DNA of 64,000 nt from JAVVHE01 sp032249695 (GTDB lineage Bacteria; Pseudomonadota; Alphaproteobacteria; Sphingomonadales; Sphingomonadaceae). The stretch lies in contig JAVVHE010000005.1 in assembly GCA_032249695.1 (NCBI GenBank), positions 62,001-126,000 of the forward strand. The letters are read 5' to 3'. This document shows, in pieces, positions 54,228-62,719 of the stretch. The number at the start of each line of letters is the position of its first letter. Within the stretch, counting starts at the first letter, position 1. Under the pieces are notes generated by a model. The model worked only from the letters and a program-made list of their open reading frames with translations, was not told the origin of the DNA and ran no database searches. A program made the translations under genes and the position numbers.

Positions 54228-54362
54228 CCGAGCGGTTGTAACCCAGCCTTCCCCGGCGCGGAACAGCCTCGGCCGCGTCCGATCGCCTTTCTGCCACGGA
54301 AGCGCGCACGCGAAGGATTGCGCGGCTGACAAGCCCCGATCCGCGATGGTAGGGCGGACGCG

Positions 54363-55496
54363 ATGATCCGAAGCTACCTATCCGAACAGCTGGGCGAGGT
54401 GCCCGGATGGCTGGCCTTCAATCTTGGCTTCATCCTGCTGATCGCCTTGCCGGTGATGCTGGCTGTCGCGATCGTCATCTGGTGGGAGCGCAAGATCTGG
54501 GCGGCCGCGCAGATGCGCAAAGGGCCGAACGTCGTTGGCCCGTTCGGTCTGCTGCAGTCCTTCGCCGACGGGCTGAAGGTGTTTCTGAAGGAAACCATCA
54601 TCCCGTCGAGCGCCAACAGGGGCATCTTCCTGCTGGCGCCTGCCATCACCTTCACCGTCGCGCTGATCGCCTGGGCGGTTGTGCCGTTCGATGCGGGGCA
54701 CGTGCTCGCCGACGTCAATGTGGGGCTGCTGTACCTGTTCGCGGTGTCGTCGCTCGGCGTCTACGGCATCATCATGTCGGGCTGGGCGTCCAACTCCAAA
54801 TACCCGTTTCTCGGCGGGCTGCGCTCGGCGGCGCAGATGGTCAGCTATGAGGTTTCGATCGGATTCGTGATCGTCACCGTGGTGCTGTTCACCGCGTCCT
54901 GGCTGCACGGCGCTGAGGCGGGCGTGCTGAGCGCCAACGCCGCGCGCGCGGGTTGCGCCACGGGCCATCGCGAGGCGTACAACCTGTCGACGCTGATCTG
55001 CGCACAGCAGGGCAGCCTGTTCGGGATGTTCAGCGCGAACCTCTTAAATCCGCTGCTGTTCCCGATGGGCGTGATCTTCTTCATCTCGGCGCTGGCCGAA
55101 ACGAACCGCCCGCCCTTCGATCTGCCCGAAGCCGAGAGCGAGCTGGTGGCGGGCTATCAGGTCGAATATTCGTCGATGAGCTTCGCACTGTTCTGGCTGG
55201 GCGAATACGCCAACGTGCTGTTGATGTGCACGATGGTCGCGATCCTGTTCCTGGGAGGCTGGCTGCCTCCGGTCGACTGGGCGCCGCTCTATATGCTGCC
55301 TGGTATTCTGTGGCTGTTCACGAAGATCGCGTTCGTGTTCTTCGTGATGGGCTGGGTGAAGGCGACGGTGCCGCGCTACCGCTATGACCAGCTGATGCGT
55401 CTGGGATGGAAGGTGTTTCTGCCGATTTCGCTTGCATGGGTGTTCGTGGTCTCCGGTTTCCTCGTTGTCTCCGGCGGCTTCGGGAAGCTCGTCTGA
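54363..55496 (+). CDS. nuoH: NADH-quinone oxidoreductase subunit H
   Basis: A 377-residue integral membrane subunit of complex I, near the quinone site. Eight or more helices; conserved stretches WWERKIWAAAQMRKGPNVVGPFGLLQ (split here: ERKIWAAAQMRKGPNVVGP), LQSFADGLKVFLKE, GWASNSKYPFLGGLRSAAQM, EVSIGF, ALAETNRPPFDLPEAESELV and EYSSMSFALFWLGEYANVL. A Cys-containing loop insert (about 185-215, GCATGHREAYNLSTLICAQQ) is notable. The kinase gene separates it from nuoG by over 2 kb. Start ATG 54363. Confidence 0.96.
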   Translation: MIRSYLSEQLGEVPGWLAFNLGFILLIALPVMLAVAIVIWWERKIWAAAQMRKGPNVVGPFGLLQSFADGLKVFLKETIIPSSANRGIFLLAPAITFTVALIAWAVVPFDAGHVLADVNVGLLYLFAVSSLGVYGIIMSGWASNSKYPFLGGLRSAAQMVSYEVSIGFVIVTVVLFTASWLHGAEAGVLSANAARAGCATGHREAYNLSTLICAQQGSLFGMFSANLLNPLLFPMGVIFFISALAETNRPPFDLPEAESELVAGYQVEYSSMSFALFWLGEYANVLLMCTMVAILFLGGWLPPVDWAPLYMLPGILWLFTKIAFVFFVMGWVKATVPRYRYDQLMRLGWKVFLPISLAWVFVVSGFLVVSGGFGKLV

Positions 55497-55765
55497 TGGA
55501 GAGCGTCCGCCGCCCGGTGCGGCTCAAACGCCATCTCGTGCCGGATGTCGGCGGTGTCCGGTTGGAGTCGCAAGGGCGCGGGTCGGTGACCGGCGCAACG
55601 GTATTCGGGAATGCGGTGCTGCTTGGCGCAATCCCAGTGGAAGACATGGATATGATTGTGCATTCGTCGCTGCTGACCGCCATTCCGAAGCCTCAAAGCC
55701 CGAAGCTCGCAGTCTCGCTCGGGGTGGGCTGCCGGACCATCGTGCCGAACGGGGAGGCCCGCTGA
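55496..55765 (+). CDS. Small protein resembling the C-terminal half of a retropepsin-like aspartic protease
   Basis: An 89-residue product whose ATG shares its first base with the nuoH stop (TGATG) and whose own stop overlaps the nuoI ATG in the same way. The segment GNAVLLGAIPVEDMDMIVHS followed by PKPQSPKLAVSLGVG resembles the C-terminal part of bacterial clan AA (retropepsin-like) aspartic proteases, which typically read LLGAIPMEDMDL then NP-SPN-A-S. The catalytic DTGA-type motif is absent, so this is either a truncated remnant or a peptide with another role. Alternatives: a diverged nuo accessory peptide. Confidence 0.6.
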   Translation: MESVRRPVRLKRHLVPDVGGVRLESQGRGSVTGATVFGNAVLLGAIPVEDMDMIVHSSLLTAIPKPQSPKLAVSLGVGCRTIVPNGEAR

Positions 55766-56253
55766 TGCCCGGCATGATCGACAGCGCCAAGCAGCTGTTG
55801 CTGCTAGAGTTCCTGAACGGGATGCGGTTGACGCTGCGCGAGATGTTCCGCCCCAAGGCGACCATCAACTACCCCTACGAGAAGATGCACCTCTCGCCCC
55901 GTTTCCGGGGCGAACATGCGCTGAGGCGCTACCCGAACGGTGAGGAGCGCTGCATCGCCTGCAAGCTGTGCGAGGCGGTTTGCCCCGCGCTCGCGATCAC
56001 CATCGAAGCCGAGCCGCGCGAGGACGGCAGCCGCCGCACCACGCGCTATGACATCGACATGACGAAATGCATCTATTGCGGCCTGTGCCAGGAAGCCTGC
56101 CCGGTCGATGCGATCGTCGAAGGCCCGAACTTCGAGTTCTCGACCGAGACGCGCGAGGAGTTGATCTACGACAAGGCCAAGCTGCTGGAAAATGGCGACC
56201 GTTGGGAAGTCGCACTGGCTGCAAACATCGCCGACGATTCCAACTATCGCTGA
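55765..56253 (+). CDS. nuoI: NADH-quinone oxidoreductase subunit I
   Basis: A 162-residue ferredoxin-like subunit of complex I. Two 4Fe-4S motifs, CIACKLCEAVCPALAI and CIYCGLCQEACPVDAIVEGP, and the conserved ATINYPYEKMHLSPRFRGEHALRRYPNGEERC region. Start ATG 55765 overlaps the upstream small ORF. No nuoJ-nuoN follows: the next gene, tpiA, is on the other strand. Confidence 0.97.
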   Translation: MPGMIDSAKQLLLLEFLNGMRLTLREMFRPKATINYPYEKMHLSPRFRGEHALRRYPNGEERCIACKLCEAVCPALAITIEAEPREDGSRRTTRYDIDMTKCIYCGLCQEACPVDAIVEGPNFEFSTETREELIYDKAKLLENGDRWEVALAANIADDSNYR

Positions 56254-56344
56254 CTTGGCCTGCCCTAGCCGCCGCCGGGATGGCTGATGCCGGGCTGCCC
56301 TCTGTCGCGGTCGGCTGCACGAACCCCGGGAGAGCCCGAGCCGG

Positions 56345-57097
56345 CTAGCTGGCCGCGGACCGGGATGAGGCGTCCGCGCGCGCAGATCTGGCAATGGCGA
56401 GAAAGTCCGCTGCCTTCAGGCTGGCACCGCCAACCAGCGCGCCGTCGACATTCGGGATCATGAGCAGATCGGCGGCGTTCTGCGGCTTGACCGAGCCGCC
56501 ATAGAGAAGGCGCGCGGCGCCGCCGATCTCGGCGCGGATCGCGGCGTGCATCTCGGCGATCTCGTCACGGGACGGGGTGCGGCCGGTGCCGATGGCCCAG
56601 ACGGGCTCGTAGGCGACGACGAAGCCGCCGCCGCCCGGCAGCGACCCGGCGAGCTGGCGCCGCACGGCCTCGATCGCGCGGCCAGCGTCGCGCTCGGCTT
56701 CGGTTTCGCCGACGCAGATGACCGGCTCCAGCCCGGCCCGCAGCGCAGCCTCGGCCTTGGCGCGAACAGCTTCATCCGTTTCCCCGCAATCAGCCCGGCG
56801 CTCGCTGTGGCCGACGATCACCGCCTTCGCTCCCGCGTCCGCCAGCATCTCGGCGGAGATGTCGCCGGTGCGCGCACCGCACGGCTCCGCATGGACATTC
56901 TGCGCGCCGATCAGCAGGCTCGATGCAGCCGCGCGGGCGGCGAACTCAGCGATCAGGGTGAACGGCGGGAACACCCACAGCTCGGCATGCGCCGCGTCGT
57001 CGAGCGCGCGGATGATGGCATCGAGTTCGGCGATGGAGTGACGAAAGCCGTTCATCTTCCAGTTGCCAGCGATCAGCTTGCGTGTGCGGTCGTTCAT
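56345..57097 (-). CDS. tpiA: Triose-phosphate isomerase
   Basis: Glycolytic TIM-barrel enzyme of 250 residues. GNWKMN near the N-terminus, VGHSERR with the catalytic His, AYEPVWAIGTG with the catalytic Glu and LLYGGSVKPQNA for phosphate binding. Start at ATG 57097; GAGG immediately upstream makes the spacing poor, but the reading frame upstream is not conserved-looking. It is divergent from ppiD across about 80 bp and convergent with nuoI. Confidence 0.96.
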   Translation of the reverse strand: MNDRTRKLIAGNWKMNGFRHSIAELDAIIRALDDAAHAELWVFPPFTLIAEFAARAAASSLLIGAQNVHAEPCGARTGDISAEMLADAGAKAVIVGHSERRADCGETDEAVRAKAEAALRAGLEPVICVGETEAERDAGRAIEAVRRQLAGSLPGGGGFVVAYEPVWAIGTGRTPSRDEIAEMHAAIRAEIGGAARLLYGGSVKPQNAADLLMIPNVDGALVGGASLKAADFLAIARSARADASSRSAAS

Positions 57098-57177
57098 CCT
57101 CACCGCGCTAATACGCCGCTGCCGCAGCCGCCAGCCCATTGCCGCGCCGTGATGGCGCCCGTAGATCGCAGCGCACC

Positions 57178-59103
57178 ATGATCCAGTTCTTTCGCCGCGC
57201 GCTGTCCTCGTGGTTTGCGCTCGGCCTGTTCGCTCTCATCCTCGGTGCGTTCATCATCACCGGCGTCCGTGATCCGTCGCTCGGCGGCGGCGGGCAGCCG
57301 GGCGTGCTCGCAACCATCGGCTCGCTGACGATCACCGAGCAGGAGTTTGAGCGCGCGTGGCAGCGACAGCTCGACGAGGTCCGCCGCCAGAACCCGGGCG
57401 TTACGCCTGAACAGCTGGCGCGCGCCGGAGCGGTAGAGGGCATCCTCAACGACCTGATCGCTGCCAAGGCGATCGAGGCGTTCGGCGCCAAGCAGGGCGT
57501 CAAGGCCGGGCAGTCGCTTGTGGACGCCGAAATCGCCGCGGTGCCGGCGTTCCAGCTGGGCGGCAAGTTCAGCCAGTCGACCTATGAGGCTGCGCTTGCA
57601 TCGCAGCGGCTGACCGATCGCCAGCTGCGCAGCACGCTTTCGGGCGACCTCGTGCGGCGCCAGATGCTGACGCCGATTGCGGTGCCGGCAAACGCACCGG
57701 CCGGGCTGGCGCGGCCCTATGCGCAGATGGTGCTGGAGCGGAAGGAAGGGTTTATCGGCCTGGTGCCGAGCGCCTTGATCGCGAACCCGCCAGCGCCGTC
57801 GGACGCGCAGCTGCAGGAACTCTATCGCTCGCGCCGGGCAGCGCTGACCATCCCCGAGCGGCGCGGTTTCCGCTTTGCGCTCATCGATCCGGCTGAGATC
57901 GCCGCGCGTGTGCAGCCGACCGACGCCGAGATCGCTGCGTATTATAAGGCGAACGCAGCGCGCTTCGGCGGGATCGAGAAGCGCCAGCTGTTGCAGGCAG
58001 CTGCAAGCGACGAAGCCGCCGCCAAGCGCATCGCGGCGGCGGGCGGAGCGGGGTTCGAGGCCGCGGCTGCGCAGGCCGGGCTGCAGCGATCCGACCTCGA
58101 TCTTGGCCTGGTGACGCGCGCCGACCTGGCCTCGGCTGCGGGCGCGGCGGCGGCGGCGGCCGCCTTCGCGCTGCCCGAGGGCGGCGTCAGCGCGCCGGTC
58201 AACACGCAGCTGGGCTGGCGTGTCTACAAGGTGGCGGGCATCCAGCGCACGCCCGGCCAGACGATCGATCAGGCGCGGCCTGCGATCGTCGCCGAGCTGC
58301 AGAAGACGCGCGCGCAGACGCAGCTGGCCGACACGGTTGAGAAGGCCGAAGCCGCGCTGAAGAAGGGCGCCAACCTTGCCGAGGTGGCGCAGCAGTTCGG
58401 GCTGCAGGTGGTGAGCGTGCCGCCGTCGACCGCGACGGGACAGGGGCTGCCGCCCGATCTTGCGGCCAATCCGGCGATCCGCCCGCTGCTCGATGCAGCG
58501 TTCAAGGCCGAATTGGGCGAGGATGCAACGGTTGAGGATCTGGGCCAGAATCGCGCCGCGTTGTTCGCGCTGGGCGAGGTGGTGCCGCCGTCGGTGCCGC
58601 CGCTCCAGGCGCTGAAGCCGCAGCTGGCGGCGCTGTGGGTGCGCGAATGGCAGGCCAAGCGTGCGAGCGCGCTGGCTGAGCAGATCGCGGCCGAGGTGCG
58701 GCAGGGTAAATCAATGGCCGGCGCGCTGCGTCAGCGCGGGCTGCCCGAGCCGGCTCCGGCCGACGGGCGGCGGATCGACGTCGCGAACGCTCCGAACGGG
58801 CAGGTTTCGCCGGCGCAGCAACTGTTTCTGGCGACGGGCGCCGGCCAGGTGCGCGTGGCGCCCGCACCGAACGGGCAGGGCGCGTATATCGTCCAGGTGG
58901 CGCGGGTGCTGTCGCCCGAGCCCGCGCAGGTGGCGCAGCTGACGCTGTCGGCGCAGCGCCAGTTCGGCGAGATGTCGGCCGAAGAGATGGCTCGCCAGTT
59001 CGCGCTCGCCGCTCGCACCGCGGTCGGCGCCAAGATCAACGCGGTGGCGGTCGAGCGGCTGCGCGCGCGGCTGGCGGGCGAGGCGGCGCCAGCGGGGCAG
59101 TGA
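57178..59103 (+). CDS. ppiD: PpiD/SurA-like membrane-anchored peptidyl-prolyl isomerase
   Basis: A 641-residue periplasmic folding factor: N-terminal MIQFFRRALSSWFALGLFALILGAFIIT is a short cytoplasmic end plus a TM anchor (about 10-27), followed by a SurA/PpiD N-terminal chaperone region (SLTITEQEFERAWQRQLDEVRR through about 200) and a parvulin-like domain (about 240-350). The parvulin active-site residues look degenerate, as is usual for PpiD. Start at ATG 57178. It overlaps trpD by 4 bp, linking protein folding and tryptophan synthesis in one transcript. Confidence 0.85.
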   Translation: MIQFFRRALSSWFALGLFALILGAFIITGVRDPSLGGGGQPGVLATIGSLTITEQEFERAWQRQLDEVRRQNPGVTPEQLARAGAVEGILNDLIAAKAIEAFGAKQGVKAGQSLVDAEIAAVPAFQLGGKFSQSTYEAALASQRLTDRQLRSTLSGDLVRRQMLTPIAVPANAPAGLARPYAQMVLERKEGFIGLVPSALIANPPAPSDAQLQELYRSRRAALTIPERRGFRFALIDPAEIAARVQPTDAEIAAYYKANAARFGGIEKRQLLQAAASDEAAAKRIAAAGGAGFEAAAAQAGLQRSDLDLGLVTRADLASAAGAAAAAAAFALPEGGVSAPVNTQLGWRVYKVAGIQRTPGQTIDQARPAIVAELQKTRAQTQLADTVEKAEAALKKGANLAEVAQQFGLQVVSVPPSTATGQGLPPDLAANPAIRPLLDAAFKAELGEDATVEDLGQNRAALFALGEVVPPSVPPLQALKPQLAALWVREWQAKRASALAEQIAAEVRQGKSMAGALRQRGLPEPAPADGRRIDVANAPNGQVSPAQQLFLATGAGQVRVAPAPNGQGAYIVQVARVLSPEPAQVAQLTLSAQRQFGEMSAEEMARQFALAARTAVGAKINAVAVERLRARLAGEAAPAGQ

Positions 59104-60131
59104 GCGCAGGCGCCAACGCCAACGCCGCCCAGCCCGCGGCGCCAGCGCCAGAGCACGACGTGCAGCCGATCAATGGACTCGCGCCCGATGCAGCGTTCCG
59201 TGCGATCTTCGACGGGCTGTGGAACGATGGGGAGATCGCCGCCTATCTGATCGCGCTGTCCGATCGCGGCGAGACCCCGGCCGAGATTGCTGCGGCGGCG
59301 ACCGAATTGCGCGCGCGGATGCTGCCGGTCGAGGCGCCGCCCGGCGCGATCGACGTGTGCGGAACAGGCGGCGACGGCGCGCACACGCTGAACGTATCGA
59401 CCGCGGTGGCGATCGTGGTCGCGGCGTGCGGAACCCCGGTGGCAAAGCATGGCAACCGCGCGGCCTCCTCGCGCTGCGGCGCGGCCGACGTGCTGGGCGC
59501 GTTGGGGCTCGACCTGAACCAGACACCTGCGCGCGCAGAAGCGTGCCTTGCCGAAATTGGCATCGCCTTCCTGTTCGCGCCCAACCACCACCCGGCGATG
59601 GCGCGCGTCGCGCCGATCCGCCGCGCGCTCGGGCGGCGGACGGTGTTCAACCTCGTCGGCCCGCTCGCAAACCCCGCAGCAGTCACGCGCCAGCTGGTCG
59701 GCGTGTTCGCCCCGGCGTGGGTGGAGCGCACCGCCGAGGCTCTGCGGCTGCTCAAAGCCGACCGTGCGCTGGTGGTGCATGGCCGCGACGGGCTGGACGA
59801 GCTGTCGCCCGGCGGGCCGACGCACGCCGCGTGGCTCAACGACGACACGGTGACGGTTCAGCCCGATTTCGAGCCCGAAGCGGCAGGCTTGCGCCGCTGG
59901 CCCGCTGGTGCGCTGACCGGCGGCGATGCAGCGCACAATGCTGCGGCGCTGACGGCGCTGGTGCAGGGCGCGCGCGGCGCCTATCGCGACGCGGTGCTGC
60001 TGAACGCCGCCGCGGCGCTGATCGTCGCAGGCGAAGCGGGCGATCTGGCCGGGGGCGCAGCGCTCGCAGCGCAAGCGGTCGACAGCGGTGCTGCGCGCGA
60101 TCTGCTCGCGCGCTGGGTGGCATTCCGGTGA
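59100..60131 (+). CDS. trpD: Anthranilate phosphoribosyltransferase
   Basis: Tryptophan pathway enzyme, 343 residues. DVCGTGGDGAHTLNVSTA binds PRPP, GNRAASSRCGAADVLGALG and NLVGPLANPA are the conserved glycine-rich loops, and GRDGLDELSPGGPT is the anthranilate side. It starts at GTG 59100, overlapping ppiD by 4 bp. An N-terminal extension of about 20 Ala/Pro-rich residues precedes the usual start. trpE and trpG are absent from between ppiD and trpD. Confidence 0.96.
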   Translation: MSAGANANAAQPAAPAPEHDVQPINGLAPDAAFRAIFDGLWNDGEIAAYLIALSDRGETPAEIAAAATELRARMLPVEAPPGAIDVCGTGGDGAHTLNVSTAVAIVVAACGTPVAKHGNRAASSRCGAADVLGALGLDLNQTPARAEACLAEIGIAFLFAPNHHPAMARVAPIRRALGRRTVFNLVGPLANPAAVTRQLVGVFAPAWVERTAEALRLLKADRALVVHGRDGLDELSPGGPTHAAWLNDDTVTVQPDFEPEAAGLRRWPAGALTGGDAAHNAAALTALVQGARGAYRDAVLLNAAAALIVAGEAGDLAGGAALAAQAVDSGAARDLLARWVAFR

Positions 60132-60214
60132 GCGGGGCGGCGCCCGCGGTGGAGGGCGGATTCGGCGGGGGTTCGCCACAAGCCCGCAATCCGGCTGTGC
60201 TATCGCTGCGTCCC

Positions 60215-61015
60215 ATGCCCGATACGCTCGCCGAGATCGTCGAGCACGCGCGCGCCCGCGTCGCTGGGGCCAAGGCGCGCGAGAGCGAGGCTCAGTTGCT
60301 GGCGCGCGCGGCCGAGGCGGAGCCGCCGCGGCCGTTCGCGTCGAAGCTGGCCTCCGCGCACGCTGACGGAGCGCTCGCGCTGATCGCCGAATGCAAGCGC
60401 GCCTCGCCCTCCCAGGGCCTGATCCGCGCCGACTTCGATCCGGCCAAGCTCGCGCGCGCCTACGAAACCGGCGGCGCAACCTGCCTGTCGGTGCTGACCG
60501 AGCCGCGCTGGTTCCAGGGCGCCGATGCGTTCGTGGCCGAAGCCAAGGCGGCGTGCGAGTTGCCGGTGCTGCGCAAGGACTTCACCGTCGATCCGTGGCA
60601 GGTGATCGAGGCGCGAGCGATCGGTGCCGACGCGGTGCTGCTGATCCTTGCTGCGCTGTCCGACGAGCAGGCCGCCGAGCTGGAGGCCGCGGCGATCGAG
60701 CTGGGGTTGGGCGTGCTCGCCGAGGCGCACGACGAAGCCGAGCTGGAGCGGGCGTGCCGCTTGAAGACGCTGCTCATCGGAATCAACAACCGCGATCTGC
60801 GCAGCCTGGAGGTCGATCCCATGCTTGCGCTGCGTCTGGCGGAGCGCGTGCCGGCGGACCGGATCGTCGTCGCGGAATCGGGCCTAGCCACGCACGCCGA
60901 CCTGCAACGCTATGCCGAGGCGGGCGTGTCTAGCTTTCTCGTCGGCGAAAGCCTGATGCGACAGGCCGACGTGACCGCGGCGACCCGGGCGCTGCTTGGC
61001 GCGGCAGCCCTGTGA
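60215..61015 (+). CDS. trpC: Indole-3-glycerol phosphate synthase
   Basis: A TIM-barrel enzyme of tryptophan synthesis, 266 residues. IAECKRASPSQGLIR, ETGGATCLSVLTEPRWFQG, VLRKDFTVDPWQV, LIGINNRDLRSLEVD and VAESGLATHADL are all conserved. ATG 60215 gives the standard length; the frame is open to GTG 60128, which overlaps the trpD stop, but that would add 29 Gly/Ala-rich residues. Overlaps moaC by 4 bp. Confidence 0.95.
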   Translation: MPDTLAEIVEHARARVAGAKARESEAQLLARAAEAEPPRPFASKLASAHADGALALIAECKRASPSQGLIRADFDPAKLARAYETGGATCLSVLTEPRWFQGADAFVAEAKAACELPVLRKDFTVDPWQVIEARAIGADAVLLILAALSDEQAAELEAAAIELGLGVLAEAHDEAELERACRLKTLLIGINNRDLRSLEVDPMLALRLAERVPADRIVVAESGLATHADLQRYAEAGVSSFLVGESLMRQADVTAATRALLGAAAL

Positions 61016-61497
61016 GGAGCGGCCTGACGCATCTCGACGAGCATGGAGCTGCGCGCATGGTCGATGTCGGCGCCAAGCCGGACACAGTGCGCGAGGCCAC
61101 TGCCGAGGGGTCGATCACGATGAACGCCCCGGCGTTCGCGGCCATCCGCGCATCGACGTTGCAGAAAGGCGATGCGATCGCCGTTGCGCGAGTCGCAGGG
61201 ATCATGGCGGCCAAGCGCGCGCACGAGCTGATCCCGCTATGCCACCCGCTGCCGATCACGGGGGTGGATGTGCGCTTCGAACTGGTCGAGCCCGGGACGA
61301 TCATCGCGCAGGCCAGTGTTCGCGTGACTGGACCGACGGGCGTGGAGATGGAGGCGCTGACGGCGGTGTCGGTCGCGCTGCTGACGCTCTACGACATGGT
61401 CAAGGCGCTCGACCGCGGGATGGTGATCGGGCCGGTGCGGCTGCTGGCGAAGTCGGGCGGGCGTTCGGGCGACTGGCGCGCGGAGCCGACCGCGTGA
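61012..61497 (+). CDS. moaC: Cyclic pyranopterin monophosphate synthase
   Basis: Molybdenum cofactor enzyme of 161 residues that makes cyclic pyranopterin monophosphate. LTHLDEHGAARMVDVGAKPDT, IAVARVAGIMAAKRAHELIPLCHPL and VEMEALTAVSVALLTLYDMVKA match MoaC closely. Starts at GTG 61012 (overlap with trpC). It is followed by moeA with another 4-bp overlap, so the two cofactor genes are coupled. Confidence 0.97.
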   Translation: MRSGLTHLDEHGAARMVDVGAKPDTVREATAEGSITMNAPAFAAIRASTLQKGDAIAVARVAGIMAAKRAHELIPLCHPLPITGVDVRFELVEPGTIIAQASVRVTGPTGVEMEALTAVSVALLTLYDMVKALDRGMVIGPVRLLAKSGGRSGDWRAEPTA

Positions 61498-62678
61498 TCC
61501 CGTTCGCCGAGGCGCGGGCGCGCCTGTTCGCGCTCGGCACGCCGCGCGCGCCCGTTCCCGTCCCGCTGGCCGAAGCGGTGGGCCGCGCACCAGCCACCGA
61601 CGTGCTCGCGGCGCGCGCGCAGCCGCCGTTCGCCGCCTCGCAGATGGACGGCTATGCGCTGCGTGCGGGTGCGGGGCCGTGGCGTGTGATCGGCGAGGTC
61701 GCCGCGGGCGAGGCGCCAGGGCTGGCGTTGGAACCGGGGCAGGCGGCGCGCATCTTCACCGGAGCGCCGGTGCCGGACGGTGCCGACTGCGTGCTGATCC
61801 AGGAAGATGCGCAGCGCGACGGCGCGGAGCTGCGCGCGGCGGCCGGGACTGCGCCCAAGCCCGGCCAGAACATCCGCCCCGCCTGCATGGACTTCGCGGC
61901 CGGCGCGGTGGTTGCGCGCGCGGGTGAGCCGCTGAGCCCGGCGCGCATCGGTCTGCTCGCGGCGGCGGGGCACGGCACCGTCGCAGTGCCGCCGCGGCCG
62001 GTGGTTGCGCTGGTGACGACGGGGAACGAGCTGCAACCACCGGGCGCACCGCTTGCCGCCGGCCAGATCCATGACATCTGCCGCCCGATGCTGACCGCGC
62101 TGCTGGCCGCGATGGCCGACGTCCGCGACCTGGGCATTGCGCGCGACACGCCTGAAGCTCTTGCCCAAGCCATCGCTGCGGCGAGGGGCGCGGACGTGCT
62201 GGTGACGGTCGGCGGCGCATCGGTCGGCGACCATGACCTTGTCGCGCCTGCGCTGCGGCAGGCAGGTGCGGAGATCGACTTCTGGAAGGTCGCGATCCGG
62301 CCGGGGAAGCCGACGCTTGCGGGGCGGCTCGGCGCGACGGTGGTGCTGGGACTGCCGGGCAACCCCGCGTCGGCTTTTGTCACCGCACAGCTGTTCCTGC
62401 GGCCGCTGGTCCGGCTGCTTTCCGGCTGGGCCGAACCGGGACCGCACGTCCGCCCCGCCCGGCTCGGCGCCACGCTGCCAGCGAACGGCCCGCGCCGCGA
62501 CCATCTGCGCGCGCGCTACAGTCAAGCCGAAGCCGAACTGATGGTCATCGCCGACGCGCGGCAGGACAGCAGCCTGCTTTCGGTTCTGGCCGCGGCGGAT
62601 GCGCTCATCGTCCGCGAACCGCACGCGCCGCCCGTCGCCGTGGGCGACCTCGTCGAGACTCTTGACTTGCACGGCTGA
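61494..62678 (+). CDS. moeA: Molybdopterin molybdenumtransferase MoeA
   Basis: A 394-residue enzyme that inserts molybdate into adenylated molybdopterin. SQMDGYALRAG, ARIFTGAPVPDGAD, LVTTGNELQPPG, VTVGGASVGDHDLV and VVLGLPGNPASAFVTA are the family signatures. It starts at GTG 61494, overlapping moaC by 4 bp. Stop at 62676-62678 is 41 bp before the lexA start. Confidence 0.96.
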   Translation: MIPFAEARARLFALGTPRAPVPVPLAEAVGRAPATDVLAARAQPPFAASQMDGYALRAGAGPWRVIGEVAAGEAPGLALEPGQAARIFTGAPVPDGADCVLIQEDAQRDGAELRAAAGTAPKPGQNIRPACMDFAAGAVVARAGEPLSPARIGLLAAAGHGTVAVPPRPVVALVTTGNELQPPGAPLAAGQIHDICRPMLTALLAAMADVRDLGIARDTPEALAQAIAAARGADVLVTVGGASVGDHDLVAPALRQAGAEIDFWKVAIRPGKPTLAGRLGATVVLGLPGNPASAFVTAQLFLRPLVRLLSGWAEPGPHVRPARLGATLPANGPRRDHLRARYSQAEAELMVIADARQDSSLLSVLAAADALIVREPHAPPVAVGDLVETLDLHG

Positions 62679-62690
62679 AACGACTTACCC

Positions 62691-62705
62691 GTTCCTTGTT
62701 CGTTC
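62691..62705 (+). promoter_or_regulatory. LexA box upstream of lexA
   Basis: GTTC (62691-62694), seven bases, GTTC (62702-62705): exactly the GTTC-N7-GTTC form of the alphaproteobacterial LexA operator, 14 bp before the lexA ATG. It implies autorepression of lexA and relief during the SOS response. Confidence 0.85.
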
Positions 62706-62719
62706 CTTGGGGACCAGGA

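Noticed and set aside
60128..60214. 29-residue N-terminal extension of trpC from GTG 60128
   Set aside because: Gly/Ala-rich and beyond usual TrpC length; ATG 60215 preferred, though the GTGA overlap keeps it possible.
58731..60479. 582-codon minus-strand frame opposite ppiD-trpD
   Set aside because: Arg/Ala-rich shadow crossing several genes; no recognisable family.
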